Shown here one piece after another: positions 51,841 to 60,749 of a DNA stretch of 64,000 bases. The position numbers were made by a program, and so were the translations under genes. Numbering within the stretch: the first letter of the stretch is position 1; each line of letters begins with the position of its first letter. Origin of the DNA: Streptomyces sp. SS1-1 (GTDB lineage: Bacteria > Actinomycetota > Actinomycetes > Streptomycetales > Streptomycetaceae); contig NZ_WBXN01000004.1 of NCBI RefSeq assembly GCF_008973465.1, positions 310,001-374,000 on the forward strand, given 5' to 3'. The notes below the pieces were generated by a model. It did not search any database. It was not told the origin of the DNA and was given only the letters and a program-made list of their open reading frames with translations.

Positions 51841-52206
51841 GTGGATCTTGAGCATAGAATCAAAAATGTGTTCGATGACCTGCCGCCCGACCTGGACCGA
51901 CTGCGCACCCTGCGCGTCTGGCACGCCCTCTGGGTCCAGCGCATCGACGCCAAGATCGCGGCCCTGCAGCGGCGGCATGCCGAGGAGGAGAACGGCCGGC
52001 GGCGCCGCCCCGCACCCCCGGAGTGGATCGTCGAGCTCGGCATCGGCGCCGACCGGTCCCCGGTCCAGGTCCATGCCGGCGACTGCCACATGGCGGGACA
52101 GCGGCGCCGGGCCGTGAGCCGGGACGAGGCGCGCCGGCTGCTCGCGACGGGGCTGGAGGGGTGCAGCCACTGCGAGCCGGCCGCGCGGCTGCACATCATC
52201 GAGTGA
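51841..52206 (+). CDS. DUF6233 family small protein
   Basis: The product has 121 residues if GTG 51841 is used; GTG 51868 (VFDDLPPDLDRL) is an equally plausible start because many relatives begin there. Strings such as RLRTLRVWHALWVQRIDAKIAALQRR, PPEWIVELGIGADRSPVQVHAGDCH and ARRLLATGLEGCSHCEP identify the streptomycete DUF6233 family. A CxxC-like GCSHC near the C-terminus might bind metal. The function is unknown. It is divergent from the polymerase-like gene. Confidence 0.82.
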   Translation: MDLEHRIKNVFDDLPPDLDRLRTLRVWHALWVQRIDAKIAALQRRHAEEENGRRRRPAPPEWIVELGIGADRSPVQVHAGDCHMAGQRRRAVSRDEARRLLATGLEGCSHCEPAARLHIIE

Positions 52207-52626
52207 GAGCCGGGTTCCGGTACGCGGAGGGGGCGGGTACCCGACGGCGGGATCGGCGAGACCGGAGGGCGTCGGCGCGCGAAGGCGGGGTGACCGGCGG
52301 GCGCGCGAACCGACGACCGGCATGTGCGTGAGAAGCGCCGCCGGACGCCGATGGAATAAGGCTTCCGTGACGCCTTCGAAACGCCGATGTTTCAGCCGCG
52401 TAAGAAGTCCCGTGGAATGACCGGGGAATTGGCGCCCACGACGATGTCATACCGGATTCTCACCCTTCCCATAGGGGGCACTTCGGCCGCACCGCGCCCC
52501 GCGACCCCATGGGAATCGCGGCCAGAAGGCCGCATGTCACCGGCTGTTCGCGGCCACGTCACCTCCTTTACAAGGCTCGACAGCTGGTGATCAGATTCGG
52601 CTCGATCACCAGCTGTGGAGGCATTG
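52207..52626. other. 420-bp gap holding the leader of the S8 peptidase
   Basis: No gene seen. The DNA is visibly lower in G+C from about 52330. TGTCACC (52535-52541) with CGTC 15 nt later (52557-52560) is a weak ECF-type promoter candidate. CCTCC at 52563-52567 is complementary to the SD GGAGG at 52617-52621. The perfect hairpin 52581-52615 lies between them. Confidence 0.55.
52581..52615 (+). promoter_or_regulatory. 12-bp perfect hairpin abutting the Shine-Dalgarno of the S8 peptidase gene
   Basis: CAGCTGGTGATC (52581-52592) pairs with GATCACCAGCTG (52604-52615), with an 11-nt loop. It ends 1 nt before the SD GGAGG (52617-52621). In mRNA it would place the SD at the foot of a stable stem. 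It could also be a palindromic operator. Confidence 0.65.
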
Positions 52627-55600
52627 TTGAGGAATTCATCCATACGAAGATCCGCCGTATCCGTCGCCGTGGCGGTCGTGGCCGGACTGATAACCGCTCC
52701 AGCGGCGGCCGGCGCTCCACCCGGCGCCCCGCCGCTCAACCCGGCAGGACAGGGCGGCGCAAAGGACGCGCCTCTCTCGGTGACGCTGATCACCGGCGAC
52801 AAGGTGACGGCCATTCAGCGCTCCGGCGGTGCGGTCGCCGTGACCGATGTGCAGCGGGCATCGGGGGCCAGGGGCTCGGTGCGGGTGGCGTTCGAGAACG
52901 ACGACACCTACGTGTATCCCGATGAGGCGATGCCGTACATCGCGACCGGCCGGCTGGACCGCCAACTGTTCAACGTCACGCGGTTGGTGGCGCAGGGCTA
53001 TGACGACGCCCACACCGGCGCACTGCCTCTGATCGTCACTCAGTCCGAGGCGGCCGTCGCCCACCGGAGCCGTGCCGCCGAGGGCGCGCTGCCGTCCGGT
53101 GCGACGCTGCCCGGCGCGAAGGCCGCCCGGGAACTGCCGTCCATCAACGGTGCCGCCGTCAAGGCGCAGCGGTCCAAGGCCGCCACCTTCTGGTCGGCAC
53201 TCACCGACACCCCCTTCCGTGAGGCCGAGCGGTCGGCGTCCGGGAAGGCCGGGGCGACGGGCCGAGCGGCGGTGCCGTCGTTCGCCGAGGGCGTCGACGA
53301 GGTCTGGCTCGACGCCAAGGCGAAGGGCGCCATGGCGGAGACGAACGCGCAGATCGGTACTCCCGAGGTGTGGAAGGCGGGAGGCACGGGCGCGGGCGTG
53401 CGGGTCGCCGTCCTGGACACCGGGGTGGACTTCACCCACCCGGACCTTGCCGGTCGCGTCGTGGCGTCCCGCAGTTTCGTCCCGGGCCAGGAGGTCGTCG
53501 ACCGCCATGGCCACGGCACCCACACCGCGTCCACGATCGGCGGGACCGGCGCCGCCTCCGGTGGCAGGGAACGGGGGGTCGCCCCGGGTGCCGAGCTGAT
53601 CGTGGGCAAGGTGCTCGGAAACAACAACGCCGGCGCCATCTCGGGAATCATCGCGGGCATGGAGTGGGCCGCACGGACCGAGCACGCCAAGGTCATCAAC
53701 ATGAGCCTGGGCACGGCGTCGTGGCACACCCAGGACGATCCCCTGAGCCAGGCGGTGAACAGGCTGACCGCCGAGACGGGCGCGCTGTTCGTCGTCGCAG
53801 CGGGCAACTCGGCCAGTCCCACTCCCTACAGTCTGAGCGCGCCGGGCACCGCGGACGCCGCGCTGACCGTCGGCGGGGTGGACTCCTCCGACGCCCTGGC
53901 CTCGTTCTCCACCCTCGGCCCGCGGCTGGGCGACGACGCCATGAAGCCCGACCTGACCGCCCCGGGCGTCAACGTGCTGGCCGCGAACTCGCAGCAGGCA
54001 CCGGGCGCTTCCCTGGGCGACTACCAGGAGCTCAGCGGCACCTCCATGGCGGCGCCCCACGTCACCGGGGCGGCGGCACTGCTCGCGCAGAAGCATCCGG
54101 AGTGGACGGGTCAGCGGATCAAGGACGCGCTGATGAGCACCAGCGCGCCGACCCCCGACTACACCCCCTACCAGGCGGGCTCCGGGCGTCTGGACGTCGC
54201 CGCCGCCTACCGTGACGAAGTGATCGCGACCGGTTCCGTGGACGCGGGACTGGTGCGCTGGTCGAAGGACCACCGACGCGATCCGGTGAAGCGACGGATC
54301 ACGTACACCAACACCTCGAACAACGTTGTCACCTTGCGTCTCACGGTCGACCGCGGCGCTTCGCCCGCGGGTGTCTTCGCTCTGGGCGCCGATCACGTCG
54401 TGGTCCCGGCGCACGGCACGGCGACCGTCGACGTGGTCGCGGACCCGAAGGGCCTCGCGGCAGGCCAGTACGCCGCCCGGGTCACCGCGCGTTCGGCGAC
54501 CGGCACCATGCACACGGCCGTGGGGATGTCCGTCGAGCCCGAGAAGTACGACCTGACGGTCCGCCTCAAGGACAGGGAGGGCCGACCCGTCAGCGGCGAG
54601 GTCGAGATCACCGGCGCCGACGGGGAGACCACCGTCATGTGGGTCCCGGACGGCAAGCTCACAAGCCGATGGGCTCCCGGTTCCTACACCGTCGTCTCCA
54701 CCCTCGACGTCGAGGGCCGCAACGGCCCGCACTCCCTCGGCTACGCCCTGCTGACCGTGCCCGAACTCGACCTCACGGCCGACCGTGAGATCTCGCTGGA
54801 CGCGTCACGGGTCCGCCAGGTCAAGGTGGACACACCCAAGCCCACGGTCGTCACGACGAGCCGGATCGACCTGTACCGCTCCTTCACCTCCGACGAGCCG
54901 GCACCCGGCGACGCACAGGCGCTGCACCAGGTCGTCATGCCCTCGCCCGAGTACGACAGCCTGTGGGCCCTCCCGACCGGCGGCAAGGTGCGGAAGGGCA
55001 GCTTCGTCTTCACCACCCGCGTCCGCGCCAAGCAGACCCCGGTGAGGATCGGCTACGGCGGGCACAGCCTCGACGAGACCGTGCTGGCGCAGCCGGGCTC
55101 CGGGGCGTTCCCGGACGGCACCACGCAGGTCGACGCCGTCTTCGCCGGCACGGGCCGGGCCTCCGACTACACGGGCCTGTCCGCCCGGGGCAAGGCCGTG
55201 GTGGTGCGAGCCGACAGCGCGGTCACACCGGTCGAGCGAAGCGCGGCCGCCCGTGAAGCGGGAGCGACGATGCTCCTCGTGGTCAACGACGCCGACGGGC
55301 GTCTGGCCGAGTGGTACGGCGCTCCGGACGGCTACACCACGGGCCTGCTCCCTGTCGCCTCGCTCACCGTCGACGAGGGCGCGGACCTGATCAAGAAGAT
55401 CTCGTCGCCCGGGAAGACCAGGCTGAAGGTCGAGGCGCATCCCTCGCCGCAGTACCTGTACGACCTGGCCGACTACCACCGCGGGGGCATCCCCGACGAT
55501 CCCTCGGCGGCGACGGACCCCGGCAGTCTCGCCCGTGTCGACAACGTTTTCGCCCCCACGGGCTCTGCCGAGCCGGCTCGGGAGAGCCGAGAGGACCAGC

Positions 55601-56457
55601 CGCCGTACGAGAGGTATCCGGCCGGATACCCCTACAACACCTATGGCGGACCGTCGTTGCAGTTCCCGCGGGAGCCGGTGGCACCCGGTACCCGCACCGA
55701 CTGGGTGTCGGCGGACGTGCGATGGCAGCAGCACGTCACCGGCGTTCTGTCGGCCTACACCGACATCGTCAGCTACCGTCCCCGCAGCGAGCAGAGCGAA
55801 CACTGGCACGGGCCGCTCATGCGGCCTCGTATGGTCGGCTTCGAGCTTCCTCACCGCTCGGGCGACTTCATCTACGGGAAGGTCACGGGCTTCGGCGACG
55901 GAGGGTCCGCCCACAGCGGCGACACCGGCGCGATGTCGCGAGAGTTCGCCCTGTACCAGGGCGACGAGAAACTGACACAGGGCGGTATGTACCCGGACCT
56001 CGGTGCGGGTGGCCTGGCGCCGCAGAAGCTCCCCTACCGGCTTGTCGTCGACACGCGGGGAAACACCGACATCACGCCGTACTCCTCCACCACGCACACC
56101 GAGTGGAGGTTCCGGTCCGGAGCCGTCGCGGACCAGGCCATCGCGCTGGTCCAGCTCGACTACGACACGGCGGTGGACCTGGACGGGCGTGCGAAGCGGA
56201 CCTCCGCCTTCTCCGTCAAGCCCGTCGTCCTGGGCAGTGACGCCGCGAAGGACGCCGTCTCCTCGGTCCGTGTGGAGGTCTCCTACGACGACGGCGACAC
56301 CTGGCAGGCACAGGACGTGAAGGAGAGCAAGGGCAGCTGGCAGGCGCGGCTCCACGCGCCCGCCCGCGCGCACTACGTGTCCGTCCGTGTCACCGCCGAG
56401 CAGCGCAACGGCGGAGGCATCACCCAGACCGTCACCCGGGCCTTCGGCCTGAAGTAG
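52627..56457 (+). CDS. secreted subtilisin-like S8 serine peptidase, very large
   Basis: The product has 1276 residues from TTG 52627, chosen because GGAGG lies 5 nt upstream (in-frame GTG 52615 has none). A signal peptide ends about residue 30. A pro-domain-like region reaches about 230, with a possible I9-type fold. The catalytic triad is D264 (VLDTGVDFTHPDL), H296 (HGHGTHTAS) and S473 (GTSMAAPHV), with oxyanion N394. After the catalytic domain come several beta domains, including one with RASDYTGLSARGKAVVVRADS (PA-like). The protein has no wall-sorting signal, so it is released. Its role is extracellular protein breakdown or processing. Confidence 0.95.
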   Translation: MRNSSIRRSAVSVAVAVVAGLITAPAAAGAPPGAPPLNPAGQGGAKDAPLSVTLITGDKVTAIQRSGGAVAVTDVQRASGARGSVRVAFENDDTYVYPDEAMPYIATGRLDRQLFNVTRLVAQGYDDAHTGALPLIVTQSEAAVAHRSRAAEGALPSGATLPGAKAARELPSINGAAVKAQRSKAATFWSALTDTPFREAERSASGKAGATGRAAVPSFAEGVDEVWLDAKAKGAMAETNAQIGTPEVWKAGGTGAGVRVAVLDTGVDFTHPDLAGRVVASRSFVPGQEVVDRHGHGTHTASTIGGTGAASGGRERGVAPGAELIVGKVLGNNNAGAISGIIAGMEWAARTEHAKVINMSLGTASWHTQDDPLSQAVNRLTAETGALFVVAAGNSASPTPYSLSAPGTADAALTVGGVDSSDALASFSTLGPRLGDDAMKPDLTAPGVNVLAANSQQAPGASLGDYQELSGTSMAAPHVTGAAALLAQKHPEWTGQRIKDALMSTSAPTPDYTPYQAGSGRLDVAAAYRDEVIATGSVDAGLVRWSKDHRRDPVKRRITYTNTSNNVVTLRLTVDRGASPAGVFALGADHVVVPAHGTATVDVVADPKGLAAGQYAARVTARSATGTMHTAVGMSVEPEKYDLTVRLKDREGRPVSGEVEITGADGETTVMWVPDGKLTSRWAPGSYTVVSTLDVEGRNGPHSLGYALLTVPELDLTADREISLDASRVRQVKVDTPKPTVVTTSRIDLYRSFTSDEPAPGDAQALHQVVMPSPEYDSLWALPTGGKVRKGSFVFTTRVRAKQTPVRIGYGGHSLDETVLAQPGSGAFPDGTTQVDAVFAGTGRASDYTGLSARGKAVVVRADSAVTPVERSAAAREAGATMLLVVNDADGRLAEWYGAPDGYTTGLLPVASLTVDEGADLIKKISSPGKTRLKVEAHPSPQYLYDLADYHRGGIPDDPSAATDPGSLARVDNVFAPTGSAEPARESREDQPPYERYPAGYPYNTYGGPSLQFPREPVAPGTRTDWVSADVRWQQHVTGVLSAYTDIVSYRPRSEQSEHWHGPLMRPRMVGFELPHRSGDFIYGKVTGFGDGGSAHSGDTGAMSREFALYQGDEKLTQGGMYPDLGAGGLAPQKLPYRLVVDTRGNTDITPYSSTTHTEWRFRSGAVADQAIALVQLDYDTAVDLDGRAKRTSAFSVKPVVLGSDAAKDAVSSVRVEVSYDDGDTWQAQDVKESKGSWQARLHAPARAHYVSVRVTAEQRNGGGITQTVTRAFGLK

Positions 56458-56626
56458 CCCCGATGTGCGGCCGGTGCATCCACCCCGGTGGGTGCGCCGG
56501 CCGCCGCGCACGGCACAGGGTGCTGACCGCCGGTTCCCGACGTTGTGATGCTTGGACGCCGGGAGGCATCGGTGATGGGGCTCCGCGCGCCGGATCACGG
56601 ACGTCACCCATGGCCCGTGTCGCGAC

Positions 56627-57442
56627 TCAGGCCGTCTGCCGGGACAGTTGCCGCAGAGCACGTGTCGTGGGCGACCCCGGGTCGGCGGTGATCAGGACGA
56701 CCTCCTGGTCGTCCTCGGGCACGAGCAGGACGTCGCAGTTCAGCCGGAGCGGGCCGGCCTGGGGATGCTCGAAGGTCTTCGTGCGGTGGCCTGGGGCGTG
56801 CACCGGACGCGTCTGCCAGATCTGCCGGAACTCCTCGCTGCCCGCGTGCAGTGCGGCGAGCAGGGCCGTCAGCTCGGGGTCGTCCGGGTAGCGGTCGGCG
56901 GCCCGGCGCAGCCGCGCCACGACGATGTGCCCGAACTCCTCCGCCCCGGAGTCCGTGTACGCCGCTCCCTCCCCCAGGAACCGGCGCCGCGCCAGGTTGA
57001 CCGGCCACCGGCCGGGGTCGCCGCCGAGCAGCGCCTGGGCCAGCGGGTTCCAGGCGACGACGCCGTACGCCGCGTCGGTGACGACGGCCGCGGTCAGCGG
57101 CAACCGCTCCAGCATCCGGGCCACGTGCGGGCGCACCTGCCGTACGGCGCGCCGGGCGGGCGGCGTGTCCGCCCCGGCCAGCCGGAACAGGTGGCCGCGC
57201 TCGGCGGGGGTCAGGCGCAGGGCCTGGGCCAGCCCGTCCAGGATCCGGGGCGACGGCCGCGGTCCCCGGGCCTGCTCGAGCCGTGTGTAGTAGTCGACGG
57301 ACATGTGGGCGAGCTCGGCCAGCTCCTCGCGCCGCAGACCGGGTGTGCGGCGGGTGGCGCCCGTCGCCGGCAGCCCGACCTGGTGCGGGAGCAGGCCGGC
57401 CCGGCGGTCCCGCAGGAAGCGGGCGAGTTCCTGCCGCGCCAT
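56627..57442 (-). CDS. MmyB-like helix-turn-helix regulator
   Basis: The product has 271 residues from ATG 57442, preceded by GGAGGTGG. An N-terminal XRE HTH (about 1-80) has GLRREELAELAHMSVDYYTRLEQARGPRPS, then TPAERGHLFRLAG. The C-terminal MmyB domain (about 100-270) has VVTDAAYGVVAWNPLAQALLGG and LNCDVLLVPEDDQEVVLITADPGSPT, a PAS-like fold that may bind a lipid or other ligand. It is divergent from an SDR gene, a very common pair in streptomycetes, so it probably represses that SDR. Confidence 0.93.
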   Translation of the reverse strand: MARQELARFLRDRRAGLLPHQVGLPATGATRRTPGLRREELAELAHMSVDYYTRLEQARGPRPSPRILDGLAQALRLTPAERGHLFRLAGADTPPARRAVRQVRPHVARMLERLPLTAAVVTDAAYGVVAWNPLAQALLGGDPGRWPVNLARRRFLGEGAAYTDSGAEEFGHIVVARLRRAADRYPDDPELTALLAALHAGSEEFRQIWQTRPVHAPGHRTKTFEHPQAGPLRLNCDVLLVPEDDQEVVLITADPGSPTTRALRQLSRQTA

Positions 57443-57514
57443 GCCACCTCCAGGGGCGTGCCTGGTACAACCTGTCCCTGGCTGGTGGCCCCGCGCCAGG
57501 GGAACGTAGTCGCC

Positions 57515-58228
57515 ATGAACGATCGCACAGCTCTCGTCACCGGTGCCAACAAGGGCATCGGCCAGCACATCGCCCGGCTCCTCGCGGCCGAGGGCTTCAC
57601 GGTGTACGTCGGCTCCCGCGACCCGGAACGCGGGCGGCGGGCCGTCGAGGAGATCGGCGGCACCGCCCGGCCGCTGACCCTGGACGTGACCGACGCCGGT
57701 ACCGTCGAACGGGCCGCCTCCCGCGTCGACCGCCTGGACGTCCTGGTCAACAACGCCGGCATCTCACCGTCGCTCGCCCCGCCGAACGAGACCGGCGCCG
57801 AGGAGCTCCGGCGCGTCTACGAGACCAACGTGTACGGCGTGGTGACGGTGACCAACGCCTTCCTGCCCGCCCTGCGCCGGTCCCCGCACCCACGGATCGT
57901 GAACGTCTCCAGCGGTACGGCGTCGCTGACCTGGAGCACCCACCCCAACCCCCAGTTCACGCCGGGCAACGGGGCCGGCGCCGCGTACCGTTCCTCGAAG
58001 GCCGCGCTCAACGCGCTGACCGTCCTGTACGCGCAGACGCTGGCGGAGGACGGCTTCAAGGTCAACGCGCTCGCCCCCGGCCTGCGGGCCACCGATCTCA
58101 ACCCGAGGGCAGCGGCGGGCGGCGACCCTGCCGAGGCAGCCCAGGGCGCCGTCCACCTGGCCCTGCTCCCGGACGACGGCCCCACGGGCGCCTTCTTCTC
58201 CTGGGACGGAACGTCTGTGCCCTGGTGA
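57515..58228 (+). CDS. SDR family oxidoreductase divergent from the MmyB-like regulator
   Basis: The product has 237 residues from ATG 57515. TGxxxGIG is VTGANKGIGQHIARLLAAEG, NNAG is LVNNAGISPS, catalytic Ser is in IVNVSSGTASL and YxxxK is YRSSKAALNAL. The pattern matches carbonyl-reductase-like (CBR1-type) SDRs, which use NADPH. It ends 65 nt from a converging orphan gene. The 72-bp gap to the regulator contains GGTACAACCTGTCC, which may be the operator, though no clean palindrome is seen. Confidence 0.93.
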   Translation: MNDRTALVTGANKGIGQHIARLLAAEGFTVYVGSRDPERGRRAVEEIGGTARPLTLDVTDAGTVERAASRVDRLDVLVNNAGISPSLAPPNETGAEELRRVYETNVYGVVTVTNAFLPALRRSPHPRIVNVSSGTASLTWSTHPNPQFTPGNGAGAAYRSSKAALNALTVLYAQTLAEDGFKVNALAPGLRATDLNPRAAAGGDPAEAAQGAVHLALLPDDGPTGAFFSWDGTSVPW

Positions 58229-58293
58229 CGCCCCCGGGCCCCCTTTCCACGCCCTTCCCGGTCAGCGGGTGCTGATGCAGAAGGGGTGCCCGA

Positions 58294-58767
58294 CTACGTC
58301 AAGGTGCGCTGGGCCCAGTCGGAGACGGCGCTCAGGCGGGCGGCTGCGACGGCGGGGGCGCCGGTGCGGGTGGGCTGGTCCACCTCGAAGTCGTGACCAG
58401 TCATGCCGCTCTCCTCCTCGACCACGCGAGCGATCCGATAGGCCAGCTTCATGATCTCCGCCGCGCGTGCTCCCGAATGCCGGTAGGCGATCTCGATGTT
58501 GGCCGTGTCCCCGCAGTAGTCGAGCTGGACACGTCCTGGCGGACCCAGCGTCTCGAGGGTGAGGCTGTACAGGTACTCCCCGGACTCGACAGGACCCATG
58601 TCCCGCGACACCCGTCGCAGAATCCGCTCCCACTCGCCTCGCTGCGCGTCGGTGAGCTGGAGCACGGGCAGCTCGGCGTCGAAGTCGAAGCCGGCGTTGA
58701 GACGCTCGAGCGTCTGCCGCAACGTCAGGCCCGGATGCACGCGCACGAGCGAAATGTCGTAGGTCAC
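58294..58767 (-). CDS. conserved hypothetical protein, 157 aa
   Basis: The product has 157 residues from GTG 58767. No SD precedes it. TAGGTT at 12-7 nt upstream could be a -10 box, giving a leaderless mRNA. The sequence has FDFDAELPVLQLTDAQRGEWERILRRVSRD, GEYLYSLTLETLGPPGRVQLDYCGD and a long helix ARAAEIMKLAYRIARVVEEESG. It is soluble with no signal peptide. The helix-rich C-terminus and its place among SMI1/KNR4- and DUF4291-type orphans may hint at a toxin-immunity neighbourhood, but that is not shown. Confidence 0.8.
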   Translation of the reverse strand: MTYDISLVRVHPGLTLRQTLERLNAGFDFDAELPVLQLTDAQRGEWERILRRVSRDMGPVESGEYLYSLTLETLGPPGRVQLDYCGDTANIEIAYRHSGARAAEIMKLAYRIARVVEEESGMTGHDFEVDQPTRTGAPAVAAARLSAVSDWAQRTLT

Positions 58768-58851
58768 CGCACGAACCTACGCAGTCTCGCGTCGCCCGGC
58801 GACACAATAAACGCTCCGTCGGCCCGGCGTTCCCTCGATAGCGTGCTCGGC

Positions 58852-59653
58852 ATGACGGCTGAGGACGAGGCACTGACCGGCGGGATGGTGAACGCGGGGG
58901 CGGTCTTCCGCCGGGGCGAGCTGGTGGACCGCCCGGCGCCGCCCAACGCGCGCGCCCTGCACGCTTATCTGCTCGCACTGAAGCGGCACGGCTTCGACGG
59001 GGCGCCGACGCCTGTGGGTCTGACGGCAGATGGCCGCGAGCAACTGACGTTCCTTCCGGGCGAGGTGGCACTTGCCGCCCTTTCCGGCCTGGGCCATGAC
59101 GAGTACGGCCCTGACGTCGGTGGGCGGCCTGCTGCGTCGGCTGCACGAGACGAGCGCGACCGTCGCGATCGACACGGACGCGCAGTGGCCCCGGGATCTG
59201 GCCGATCCGGAAGGGGGGACGATGCTGTGCCACAACGACGTGTGCCCGGACAACGTCGTCTTCCGTGACGGCGGCGCCGCCGCCCTGATCGACTTCGACT
59301 TCGCGGCCCCGGGCCGTCCCCTCTGGGACATCGCCATGACCGCCCGCTACTGGGTCCCCATGCTCAACCCCGCGTCCGCCGCCGCTCTCTACCCCCTGGG
59401 GCTCGTTACGGCCGCCCGTCTTCGCACTCTCGCCGACGCCTACGGCCTCTCGGCGGAGGACCGCGCCGAGCTGCCCGCCGTCATCGAGCAGGCGACGGAG
59501 GTCTGCCGAGCCTTCGTCGCCCGCCGCGTGACCGACGGCGACCCGGTCTACCTCAAGGCGCTGGCAGAGCGGGGCGGTTGGGCGCGCTGGGACCGCATCC
59601 AGACCTGGCTGACCGACCACCGAGAGACGTTCGAGGCCACCCTCCTGGTGTGA
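58852..59653 (+). pseudogene. phosphotransferase (APH family) gene disrupted by a +1 frameshift
   Basis: From ATG 58852 the reading frame gives an APH-like N-lobe ending LTFLPGEVAL at about codon 74. The match then continues in the next frame as PPFPAWAMTSTALTSVGGLLRRLHE, with LCHNDVCPDNVVF (HND-type loop), LIDFDFAAPGRPLWD and a full C-terminus to TGA 59653. The junction is at 59072-59074 (CTTGCC), where one extra G relative to the expected frame is enough. Both pieces together give about 266 residues, the usual length. Either a true mutation or a single sequencing error explains it. Confidence 0.8.
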
Positions 59654-59671
59654 CCGGCGGTCGGTTCAGCG

Positions 59672-60097
59672 CTACAGCGCGATCCACTCGTTCGGTTCGC
59701 CGAACTGGCCGTTCCGGACGAAGCCGCTTATGACGGCCCATGCGTGAGCGGTGGACAGGACCACATCTCCCGTGAAGACGGCCGGTTCCTCCATGATCAC
59801 GACCTCGACTTCGGCGTCGGATGCGACGGTTCCATCACCCACGTGGAGACACGATCCGCCGGACTCGTCGAAGCGGTGGACAATCGCGTGATCCCCTCGG
59901 AATCCCAGGGTCAGGTAGGGGAAGTCATCGCCTTGCAGGCCGGCTTCGAGGTACCCCTCGCCGGAAAGGCGCAGTTCCTCGAAATGCTGCGCGAGCCCTT
60001 CGACGGCCGAGTGCCCTGCAAGGTCAGGCAACTTCTGGAAGTTCAAGACGTCACCCAGGTCCTCTCGGCGGGAGAATTCGTTGGCGTCAAAGGACAC
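59672..60097 (-). CDS. small hypothetical protein, possibly Imm1-like immunity family
   Basis: The product has 141 residues from GTG 60097. It is acidic, with LAQHFEELRLSGEGYLEAGLQGDDFPYLTLGFRGDHAIVHRF, VVIMEEPAVFTG and a final VLSTAHAWAVISGFVRNGQ with NEWIAL. The C-terminal A..A...F...G....W pattern is like Imm1-type immunity proteins, but the match is by eye and weak. There is no SD before the GTG. It diverges from the DUF4291 gene with 19 nt between the starts. Confidence 0.68.
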   Translation of the reverse strand: MSFDANEFSRREDLGDVLNFQKLPDLAGHSAVEGLAQHFEELRLSGEGYLEAGLQGDDFPYLTLGFRGDHAIVHRFDESGGSCLHVGDGTVASDAEVEVVIMEEPAVFTGDVVLSTAHAWAVISGFVRNGQFGEPNEWIAL

Positions 60098-60116
60098 GCG
60101 TGATCACCCTAGTCCG

Positions 60117-60710
60117 ATGACAGAACCCAAGCACCGAATCCGAGCGCTGCACACGGATCGAACGATCACCGTCTACCAGGCCTACTCCCGCCAGATCGGT
60201 CTGCCGGCCGCCCGGGACGGGCGGTTCCCGGCTCTGTGGCAGCGGGACCGGATGACGTGGATCAAGCCGTCGTTCCTCTGGATGATGTACCGCTGCGGAT
60301 GGGGCACCAAGGAAGGTCAGGAGACAGTGCTGGCCGTCGAGATCACGCGCGAGGGATTCGAGTGGGCGCTGAGTCACGCCTGCCTGTCCCACTACGAGCG
60401 TGGACTCCACACCGACCAGGCCGCGTGGAAACGCCAGTTGAAGCGGTCCCCTGCCCGGGTGCAGTGGGACCCCGAGCGCGATCTGCACCTCCAACCGCTT
60501 CCGTACCGGTCCCTGCAGCTCGGCCTCACCGGCGAGGCGTCTCATCGCTACGCCGACGAGTGGATCGTCTCCATATCCGATGTCACGCCGCTGGCCCAAC
60601 GCATCCACGGACACGTGCGAGACGGGGACCTGGATGCCGCGCGGGGACTCCTCCCCGATGAACGCCCCTACCCCGTGAGTGACGGGGCGCTGGCCCACCT
60701 GCACCGCTAG
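60117..60710 (+). CDS. DUF4291 family protein
   Basis: The product has 197 residues. The family signature is clear: HRIRALHTDRTITVYQAYSRQIG, RMTWIKPSFLWMMYRCGWGTKEGQETVLAVEITREGFEWAL. The function is unknown; the family is widespread as an orphan in bacteria and fungi. The start ATG 60117 lacks an SD and is only 19 nt from the divergent GTG at 60097, so the two genes must share a very compact promoter and at least one transcript is leaderless or nearly so. Confidence 0.92.
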   Translation: MTEPKHRIRALHTDRTITVYQAYSRQIGLPAARDGRFPALWQRDRMTWIKPSFLWMMYRCGWGTKEGQETVLAVEITREGFEWALSHACLSHYERGLHTDQAAWKRQLKRSPARVQWDPERDLHLQPLPYRSLQLGLTGEASHRYADEWIVSISDVTPLAQRIHGHVRDGDLDAARGLLPDERPYPVSDGALAHLHR

Positions 60711-60749
60711 CAGTCGCGGCCCAGCCCCAGCCCCCGCTCCGGCCCTTGG

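Noticed and set aside
52636-54732. 698-residue open frame antisense to the S8 peptidase
   Set aside because: The triad and signal peptide of the sense gene are unambiguous; the antisense frame has no domain.
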